From positions 118,978,414-119,042,413 of the forward strand of contig OZ020588.1 in assembly GCA_963971535.1 (NCBI GenBank): DNA of 64,000 bases. The letters are read 5' to 3'. The notes beneath the pieces were generated by a model. The model had not been told where the DNA came from, did not search any database, and saw only the letters and a list, made by a program, of their open reading frames with translations. Shown here piece by piece: positions 56,284 through 64,000 of this stretch (positions within the stretch are counted from its first letter, which is position 1; every line of letters starts with the position of its first letter). The position numbers and the translations under genes were made by a program. Source of the DNA: Notolepis coatsorum (lineage: Eukaryota; Chordata; Actinopteri; Aulopiformes; Paralepididae).

Positions 56284-56292
56284 GCACGCACT
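56184..56292 (+). repeat. (CA)n / (CACG)n microsatellite
   Basis: CACG tetramers at 56197-56217, then pure CA to about 56277. Confidence 0.95.
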
Positions 56293-57134
56293 GAACCTTA
56301 GAACCCCTGCAAAACCCATGCCCACCGACTCTGTTGTTGTAAACAAAATCCATGGACACTGCTGCTGGAAACTTCCAAGGGAAAAACAGCTGTCCACATC
56401 TGTCACTTCATGGATGTTGGATACGGATGGTACAGATATTTGCTGACAAAGATCAAAATACCCTTTCCAGTTTTCCCGCATACACCAGGTTTGCAATAAT
56501 ATAACCTGGATACAACTTGTCTATGGTGCAGTAATATGGCACCTGTGGTTTTAACCTGACCACACTGTCTACCCGGGGGCCCTGACCACAGCCTCATTGC
56601 AATGTATTGGTGTCTGGCTTCAAGCCGTGCCTGATAAGAGATAAGAGAGGAAGACTGGATTGTTTGTTCCTGCGGTCTTCTGAGTTCATTACCTTTGGCT
56701 TCCTAGCCAAGATATGGTAACCAACGGTTCTGAAAACCAGTTCATCATACATAGATAAGAGTGTCAAGGCTTTTCTATGCTTACAAACAAGCACAGACAT
56801 ACTGTAAGGGGGGGGTGTTAATTGTTATATAACGGTGACCTACAGCAGAGATTCCTAATCTCTCTTCCGCAGGCCCTCCTCCCTTAGTCAACATTTAGGC
56901 CCGAAAAATACATTGTTTTTAATGCTTGAATAACATTTGCTGTAGCCTATCCTACTGCGGATATATAAAAACAAAACCTTTTTTTGTACTCTTGTCCCAA
57001 GGTCGTTGGCCTGGATCCCAGTTGAGAACCAGCAGGGTTGGGAGGATTACTTTAAACACTTTAAACATTGCAGATCACCAGTAAAGATTCAGTGACACAA
57101 TCCATTGGAATACCCCAACTCATTAAAAACGTAG
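56293..57134. other. Unassigned
   Basis: No gene or repeat end recognised; a short G run is at 56808-56815. Confidence 0.4.
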
Positions 57135-57490
57135 CAAGCAGGGTCCTGTATGTGGGACCTTTTTAGGACGATTTGCCCACCGGCACTTCGGCGACCCCTA
57201 GTGGCTCGGGTGTGCATATTTTGTAATACAATATATATATATTGAATTGAAGGCTTATTTGTTGCCTGTCGATAGCGACAAAATCCGACAAAATACGTTC
57301 AGCGGTTCTCGAGTTACATGCCGGTATTTGAGGCTTGTGCAAAGTACACGGTATTGCGCAAAATACCACTCCCGACTCTTGGGGCTCTAGTTCCGTCAAT
57401 CTAGATCCGATCTCGAAAATAATTGGGGAGGGTTGTAGCCAATGAGTGTAGCTTTCCAATGATACCCTAACTGGGATTGAATCAGGGATC
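57135..57490 (+). repeat. Dispersed repeat shared with 43204-43505
   Basis: Same order of conserved blocks as the 43-kb copy, with an extra TA-rich stretch at about 57222-57245. Confidence 0.75.
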
Positions 57491-58289
57491 TGGTGAAAAA
57501 CTAACGAGCGAAAACAGGAAGAGAAAAACTGCAGAATGAATTGAAGTCTATGAGAAAACTCAGTTTTTCTTTTGTACACAGTTTACCAAAATCACTCCTA
57601 ATCACTCATTTCTGAATGAATCTTTATGAAATTTGGACATGTACTACATAAGGCTTCAGGCTATGGGTATATATGAATTTGTAAGCCATACCACCTTCTG
57701 GGGAAATACTACCTACTGTAGTCTGGACTACTAACTACTACAGAAAAACTTGAGTAAGTTCAGACCTATGTTACTCTATTACGTTAGCCTTAAAATTTTA
57801 TTTTCTTCAGAAACTTCAGAATGTCATCTTTCAATAGAGAGGCTCATGCATGTGCTATAAGTATAATGTTGTTTTGGTTTGCAAAAAAAGTATGCAGTCC
57901 TTAAAAATGAAAACTAAAAAGGCCACTCTTGGGGGCGCAGGTTAAGAGGTTAATTATCACCATAGAGTGCTTTTCAACCCACGACAGGGTCGACATTTGG
58001 GGATATTTTTGGGACATTTTGGAATGATAGAGTGACTTTCAATTGATGATCGTCACACATAATATAGACAATTTTAAAATGATAAAAGAGCAGCAAAATA
58101 ATGCAATAGTGCAGTTCTGAATGACTGTTTAAACAGTTTAAAACCTGACAGTATTTCAGGTTTTAAACTGTTAAGCTTGGACAGAGCAAGCAAACAAAGT
58201 TATACAAAGCAAATTATTTAAAAAAATTCAAATGTGAAAAATGTGAAATTTGGAAAACCATTGTGATGTCACTAGAGTGGATGGCCTTA
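57491..58289. other. Unassigned AT-rich sequence
   Basis: Includes a short inverted repeat, TTTAAACAGTTTAAAACCTGACAGTA against TTTCAGGTTTTAAACTG, at about 58125-58175. Confidence 0.4.
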
Positions 58290-60147
58290 TTAACACTTTG
58301 AGTGCCAGCGATGAGATATGTCGTTAGTTCATGCCGACCGTGAGTGCCAGCCGACGAGAGATCTCGTTTTTAATCGTTATTTTATTTTATTATCAATTTG
58401 AATTCATATTTCATCAATCTAGTCTCACGTTAGTGCTGCAAACTCTCTTTGAGCTCCATTGGGAAAATACCGCCCCCTATCATCTCTCCCTGTTGTACTG
58501 CACCCCATTGGATTAGACTGAATAAAACACAGCTTCCTCATTTTACTTCTCGGGCAAGCCACCCGAGGGGATCCAAGTAATTTCCGAGCCCCAAAATAGC
58601 GTGGAATACATATTTCCAGTATCCAGCGTTGGATCAATAAACGCGATCGATATTTGGAATGGCGATCAGGAATTGGAATAATCTTTTTGGAGAACATCTG
58701 ATCTGAGGTAAGGAATCTATTTGACCAGTTTTAGGATAATCTGATCTTTTTTCACAGAGATATCAACGTGTGCCCTATGTGTGTGTGTGTGCGTGTGTGT
58801 GTGTGTGTGCTGATCAGGAAATGAGAGATTCGATTTTTCAGCCCGCTTATATAGCGTGCATAAGTACACATATACTATCGATAATCTAGCGTTTATTTGA
58901 AAACGATTAATACACGAAAAATTACAACGTTTTTTGTGTATTCCAGAATATTCCAGTAAAGGGCGTTTATCACAGAATCTTTATATTTTCCAGAAACTTA
59001 AAAAAAACGAGAGTTTTTCTAAATGGTATAAAACGGAAATGAACCGATTAAAAAACTATCCGTTTCGACAATGTTGACTGCAAACAAGTCATTTTCTGCA
59101 GTAAACAAAGCGGGGGTACTTAACTTAGGGCCCGCGTCCACTTGGCGCATATTTCTGACCGCACGCATCTGTTTTCAATGTATTCCAATGGGGAGGGAGC
59201 GCATGCGGCCGCATGCGGCCACCTCTAGGAAGTGCGCTGCCGTCGGCTTCTTTTCTCAGCTTTTTTGTGCGGACGAAAGTTGAAACTTTCTGAACTTTCA
59301 GAGCGATGCGCTGGGCTCATTTTCAGACAACCAATCACAGCCATTCATCTACCACTCTGTTTGTAACCTGACACCGGAGCTGCCTGCCTGTCTGGCTGTC
59401 TCCCACAGACCATTGAGATTCGCGACAAAACTAATAACTACACGAATACACTACTAAAAAGCTAATAAAAAGCAAAGGGCGAACTGTGGTGTCAGGCAAT
59501 AACTATATATATAATTAATATACAATAAAGTTATTCAAATATGCTATAATATGTGCAAAACCGCGGCATGGCTGTAGATTTCTTTCTGTCATCTACAAGA
59601 TGCGCTGCATGCCAGCGCTGCCGGCGCACTCCCAGCATGTTTCACGGAGAAATATGCGCTAGGTGGACGCGGGCCCTTAAGTGCTTAAGTAAATTTTCTG
59701 CCATAGACAAAGCGAGGGTACTTAACTTAAGTGCTTCCCCAGGGAGGGGGTCGGGGGCTACTGCCCTCAGACCCCCAAGATAATTTTTATATGGGCAGTC
59801 TGACTTGGGCTACTGTACCATATATTAGTGTTGCAATGCATGATAAATAAACAGTGAAAAAAGCTAAAAAATTTGATGGGGCTGGGACATTTGGGACGAA
59901 TAAAAATGTAAGATGAAAATCTCCCCAGCCTGTGGCAGGCAGTGGAGGTGTGAAATCCAGAACAATAGGAGTCACAAAGTGGAGTGGTGGAGTAGTGGTA
60001 GAGTAGCAGTAAATGCTGGACTTCTAAGGGCTTCTACTGTAGCCATAATTTAAGTTTATGCGTTCACAAATATGAGAGCGCTATCATTGAAGTGGGTGGT
60101 GGCAAGGGGGGTAAGGCGCACCGCATGGCTGGTAATCAAAGTGTTAA
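58290..60147. mobile_element. piggyBac-like TTAA element with nested Harbinger-like MITE
   Basis: TTAA lies at 58290-58293 and 60144-60147. The ends TTAACACTTTGAGTGCCAGC and (right, inward) TTAACACTTTGATTACCAGC are inverted repeats. A subterminal ACGAG-AGAT-CTCGT hairpin lies at 58354-58367. The core at about 58600-58930 matches, inverted, the MITE at 9181-10128. Non-coding. Confidence 0.75.
59128..59676. mobile_element. Harbinger-like MITE (549 bp)
   Basis: Inverted ends GGGCCCGCGTCCACTTGGCG and (right, inward) GGGCCCGCGTCCACCTAGCG, about 27 bp with two mismatches. They are flanked by a 3-bp TTA duplication (59125-59127 and 59677-59679), as for PIF/Harbinger elements. It sits inside a duplicated AAAGCG(G/A)GGGTACTTAACTTA context of the host element. 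Confidence 0.8.
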
Positions 60148-61329
60148 AGGGGTGGATTCCCCAATATGACAGGGTGGACAATCATTTAAGGGACACAAAA
60201 CCAAAATGAACCAAATGATTACCAAATGATCAATACACTTAAGTTGAGTAATATATGAATAACATTTATGTATGATTTGACTATATTTCACTCACATTGG
60301 TGTGTATGGGACATAACAAAATAGCATGCATATGATCTATCTACAGAGCCAAGTAATGTTTTGAAAACTTAGTCAAACCCTTTCATCATATTATTTATGT
60401 TAACATGGCAAATTTATATACAGGACCTTTGGATTACTTTGCTTCCTAAATATGCTATATTGACAGTATGAAATATATTTTATATCGAATAAGGCCCAGT
60501 TATGAATAAACTAACATTATGTTTCATAAACATTTGAAAATATTCCATTCGCTAAATAAAGACATCAATTATGCATCTGCAAAGATCGCTAGCTCAAGGC
60601 TAATCGCGGCCATTTTCGGACTTTTAGAAATATGGTTTATAGTGAAAAGCATTACTAAAATGTCCAGACAAACCTCACAGGAGCATTACAGTCTATCATA
60701 CAAATGTGCAAATGCTATAAAGTGGCAAAAAATACACTATAAACCATACTTTGGTTGTTGTTTCTTGCGCTAGATTTTGTTAGCCAGCCTTAGCCAACAT
60801 TAGCGTGGCTGGGGTATCGGACCTCATGTTGAATGCCCAGTCAGAGAGCCCACTCTCTGGGTAAAAAATCACTACAGCTCGGTGATTTCCAAACAGGCTT
60901 TTTTTTCTAAGTGAAAACATTACCAAAAACTTTGCAAAAACATCACGGAAGCACTATAGACTGTCATACAAATGTAAACTTTTTAAATTTTACCAACAAT
61001 TACGTAGACAATGTACTTACATCGTCGTTTGAAACTGCGTGAAAGAACTTATTTGCTGGCGAATTTTTGTTCCTAGAGTGGGCGCTCTGGATAAAATTGG
61101 CAAAAGGTTAGTCTGTCACTCCAACAGCTCTTATATAGACCATGTGGCATCATGCGGAGTGATACTCCTGTCGAATCACCTCACAGAAACCATTGAAAAA
61201 AAGAAAAGAAAATGGTCTTGATCCGCGGAAAACCCCCAGCGCTGTGTTCAATCGCGTAACATGGGATTTTCCAAACCACCGGTGGTCCCGTCGGAAAAAA
61301 AGGGAATACACAATAAACTGAATTCGTAG
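60148..61329. other. Unassigned; diverged internal duplication
   Basis: About 60640-60725 and 60905-60995 share GTGAAAACATTAC / CACAGGAGCATTACAGTCTATCATACAAATGT-type sequence, suggesting an old tandem duplication. No gene. Confidence 0.4.
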
Positions 61330-61785
61330 GATTTTAAAATGGCTTTAAATTCTCCGAGGGTGACCAGTCCTGGCAATTTTAGGTCCTCCTGTATCTTGTT
61401 CCAGGATGAAGGAGCAGCATATAAAAGCCCTTTTTCCCAATTCAGTTCTCATATAGGGAACATCCAGTTTTAGAGCAGCTTGAGAACGAAGGGCATACTT
61501 GTATTGCTTAGTGCCCAGAAGCATGCTTAGGTACAAGGGAACCAGCTTAAGCAGAGCTTTGTTCACAAGAGATAGCCATCGAGAAAATCGTCGTACATGT
61601 AGAGATGGGTAACTTGCAATGGGGTGCAATGGTGCACTCGATTGCCACATCCTGTGACAAAGCGTAAGGCAGAATGGTACACAGTATCCAGCTTTCTAAG
61701 GTACTGATCAGGTGCATACATGTAAAGTAAGTCATCATAATCGAGTAGTGGTAAGAAGGTGGTCGAGATCAGGTGACTTCTCACT
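61330..61785 (-). pseudogene. LINE reverse transcriptase C-terminus
   Basis: The minus strand from about 61800 reads VRSHLISTTFLPLLDYDDLLYMYAP, then LRKLDTVYHSALRFVTGC...VHHCTPL and, after frameshifts, ELNWEKGLLYAAPSSWNKIQEDL and KLPGLVTLGEFK. This is the post-palm and C-terminal part of a Jockey-superfamily LINE common in fish. Its palm lies at 62650-62985; a TTAA MITE sits between. Confidence 0.75.
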
Positions 61786-62650
61786 TTAACACTTTGGGTG
61801 CCAGCAGGTCTAGCCATCTTTGTACCTACTGCGCCACCGCTCTAAGAGATAGGTATTTTCGCTATGTGTGGCGGTGTTTGCAGGGCTATATCTATATTCT
61901 AGCTATGGAGACAATACTATGGCTCATTTGACATTAACTATCCATCGTTCAACATGTGAAAAAGAATACATTTTTTCATGTATACGTTCACGTGTACATT
62001 GAATATTGTATAGTTTCAGAGTGATCCTGGCTAATTCCTGAAAAAGGCGCTATCGAGCAATATGTGAATTTTGCTACAAGCGTTTGCGTTGCTCGCCTGG
62101 ACACACTACTATTTCCAATTCAAAGGTATATAATAGGTATTATGTTTCATCATGAATGCATGAAAGGGGGGGGGGGGGTTATGGTTTGATTGTCAGCAAC
62201 GGCATACGTTTTAGAGTACGTTACATATGATCGTTGCGATCGATGTGAAATCATGGTTGGATCAAAGTAGGATTGATGTCATATAGTCCTTACCTTTACT
62301 AGGAGGTATCCCAAAAAGAATATTCCAATTGTCTGATCGCCTGATTTCCAGTATTGGTGTCCATCGTGTCCCCGACATAATCCGGCACAACACATGCATC
62401 GAGGGCCATGGACGCGTTCCAATGTGATCGGGTGAACCGCTAGGCTTGCCTGGACCAAAATTCTCCACCCGGAGGAAATTAGATACCCAGTGTGAAAAAA
62501 GGTTAAAAAGGTGGGCGATACTGCCACCTAGCAGGATGCGGCCGGTATTGCACTCTAGCGACCTCAGAATGATTTCCTATGGTAACACGAGGTCTGTGAC
62601 ATTGCATAGAATAAAAAATAATAATAAAAGAAAAAACGATCATTTGCCAG
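61786..62650. mobile_element. piggyBac-like TTAA MITE splitting a LINE
   Basis: The left end TTAACACTTTGGGTGCCAGC (61786) matches other TTAA ends here. The body matches 5121-5880 over most of its length, including a G run at about 62166-62178. The right terminus is degraded near 62650, so the second TTAA is not seen. Confidence 0.65.
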
Positions 62651-62985
62651 CATTTACTGTAACCCAAGCTTAAGCTGGGTAAGATGTGACTGAACAATGT
62701 CAAAGGCAGATTGCAACATCGTTTGCACAACACTGGAAGATGAGCAATAAATTACCATGTCATCAGCATAGAAATGGTAAGCAGCATTAGACAGGTTGAT
62801 ACAAAGATCATTAACATATATGGAGAACAGTAGAGGTCCCAGTACGGGACCTTGTGGTACAGGGAGGAAAGAGGATGAAAAACCAGCAGACTGTACACAC
62901 TGCGATCTACCTGTCAGGTCATTTGAAAACCACTCTACAGCCTATCTAGATAAACACTTCGATATGTATAAATATGTAGACACAA
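62650..62985 (-). pseudogene. LINE reverse transcriptase palm fragment
   Basis: The minus strand encodes VEWFSNDLTGRSQ, PQGPVLGPLLFSIYVNDLCI, NLSNAAYHFYADDMVIYCSS and FDIVQSHLTQLKLGL. The catalytic YADD is intact. A stop follows near 62655 at the MITE edge. Confidence 0.82.
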
Positions 62986-63439
62986 ATATGTAGAATCCCC
63001 TCCAGCCTAACCTTGGTGAACTGGAATGCACACTCTGATTTATGTTCAGTCAACAGAAGGCCTACCCATAGATCACAGGACTACTGTGAAGCAAGCCTCA
63101 TTCCAGGAATGACATAACTTCGCCCCTGGTAAGATGAAGGCAGACTAAATATTTTCCATTTCAACGAATACTTGAACATTTGGGATTCATCATTGCTGTG
63201 TTTCTACTGTATAAGACTCACTCAGACACAGGGGTGAAAAAAGTACCCAGAAATTATACGTAAGTAAGTATGGGTACTATCTCAAAATCTTACTTCAGTA
63301 AGTAACTGTAATCTGGCTAAAAAACTAACTTGGGTAAAAGTAAAAAAGTTTCTACTTTGAAATGTGCTTAAGTACTAAACGGTTAAAGTAAAAACTTTTT
63401 TTATTGCAAGGGATAGACCAGCGGTCTCAAACTCATTCC
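62986..63439. other. Unassigned, with a hAT-like end
   Basis: 63231 onward (CAGGGGTGAAAAAAGTACCC, then repeated AAGTA motifs to about 63385) resembles the start of a fish hAT MITE. The other end was not found. Confidence 0.4.
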
Positions 63440-63800
63440 ATTTTCATTTTTTTAAATTATCTTTTCTCCCCCCTTTTCCCGTATTTTTCTCCCATCCCAA
63501 TGTTAGTCGTTATGCCAATTCCCTTCCTGGTCGTTGCGCTCTTGCCCCCTAATGTCGGTCTGGGGAGGGTGAAGACTACCACATGTCTTCCTCCGATACA
63601 TGTGGAGTCAACCAACCGCTTCTTTTCACCTGACAGCGAGGACTCTCACTGGGGGAGTGTAATGCATGGGAGGCTCACACTATCTCCCCCAGATCCCTTC
63701 CTTGCTGAGCAGGCGCCCCGACCGACCAGTAGGAGTCGCTGTTTACAATGACCAGGACACATACCCTACCGGCTTCCCACCCGCTAACACTGCCAATTGT
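63440..63800 (-). mobile_element. SINE, second copy, head missing
   Basis: Read on the minus strand it matches the body and tail of the 32280-32790 SINE (CAGCGACTCCTACTGGTCGG, GTGAGCCTCCCATGCATTAC, AACATTGGGATGGGAGAAAA). The tRNA-like head with boxes A and B is absent, as expected for a truncated copy. Confidence 0.75.
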
Positions 63801-63814
63801 GTTATATTTCATTA

Positions 63815-64000
63815 ATAGCTTGCGCTTTGCTCTATTGGAACTATCCCTTTAATCATATTCTAAAATGAAAATGTTCACCAAGTGTACGACCTGCCCACCT
63901 GCCTGACCACTCCCACATCCGCTCCTACATAAGCGGGTTCATGGCCACACCACAGGTCCTTCCCTATTTTCACTACCGAAGCCTGTGTCATAGCACCGCT
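63815..64000 (-). repeat. Dispersed repeat shared with 36455-36620
   Basis: On the minus strand: TAGTGAAAATAGGGAAGGACC ... GAGCGGATGTGGGAGTGGTC ... TGATTAAAGGGATAGTTCCA. It continues past the window edge. Confidence 0.65.

Overview
This window looks like intergenic, transposon-saturated DNA from a ray-finned (teleost) fish. The evidence is the mixture of a vertebrate-type BEL/Pao element, Rex1-like and L2-like LINEs, tRNA-derived SINEs, hAT, piggyBac-like, Harbinger-like and Mutator-like elements, chromodomain and other Gypsy elements, and very long CA, GA, GACA and GGAA microsatellites. I recognise no host protein-coding gene, tRNA gene or rRNA gene. Every coding stretch I can name belongs to a transposable element, and nearly all are broken.

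Layout. 1-3.3 kb: a Rex1-like LINE (minus) split by a younger L2-like LINE (plus) with a long ATTC tail, then GA and CA arrays. 3.35-6.72 kb: a TTAA-flanked piggyBac-like element carrying a 1.67-kb hAT-like insertion and another TIR element. 7.4-22.0 kb: a hAT element (perfect 8-bp target duplication) holding a 12.8-kb BEL/Pao element on the minus strand. That BEL element is a head-to-tail chimera: gag-protease-RT-RNase H-integrase of one copy runs into gag-protease-integrase tail of a second, internally deleted copy. It is bounded by two dissimilar LTRs and by an unusually long (about 80-94 bp) direct repeat.

22.1-30.1 kb: a hAT remnant, an internally deleted chromodomain Gypsy element, a piggyBac-like MITE, an unassigned GC-rich stretch, a probable LTR with a 440-bp tandem array, and small inverted repeats. 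30.17-36.07 kb: a hAT element containing a second hAT element, which contains a third hAT element, a SINE, an L2-like fragment and minisatellites. 36-43.2 kb: L2-like LINE pieces, hairpins and a piggyBac-like element with a nested hAT MITE. 43.5-48.9 kb: a decayed Gypsy element (minus) with a Mutator-like foldback element in its integrase and a MITE cluster in its gag. 49-58 kb: microsatellites, a SINE, a Rex1-like 3' end and a hAT element inserted in a GACA array. 58.3-64 kb: a piggyBac-like element with a nested Harbinger-like MITE, a LINE split by another piggyBac-like MITE, and a SINE at the right edge.

The genes do not form operons. What can be read is an order of insertion events, because many target-site duplications and disrupted reading frames survive. 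The most distinctive signals are the chimeric BEL element with its long flanking repeat, the dispersed piggyBac-like family with subterminal ACGAG-N4-CTCGT hairpins, and the three-deep hAT nest. All family assignments were made by eye from motifs; no database search was run.
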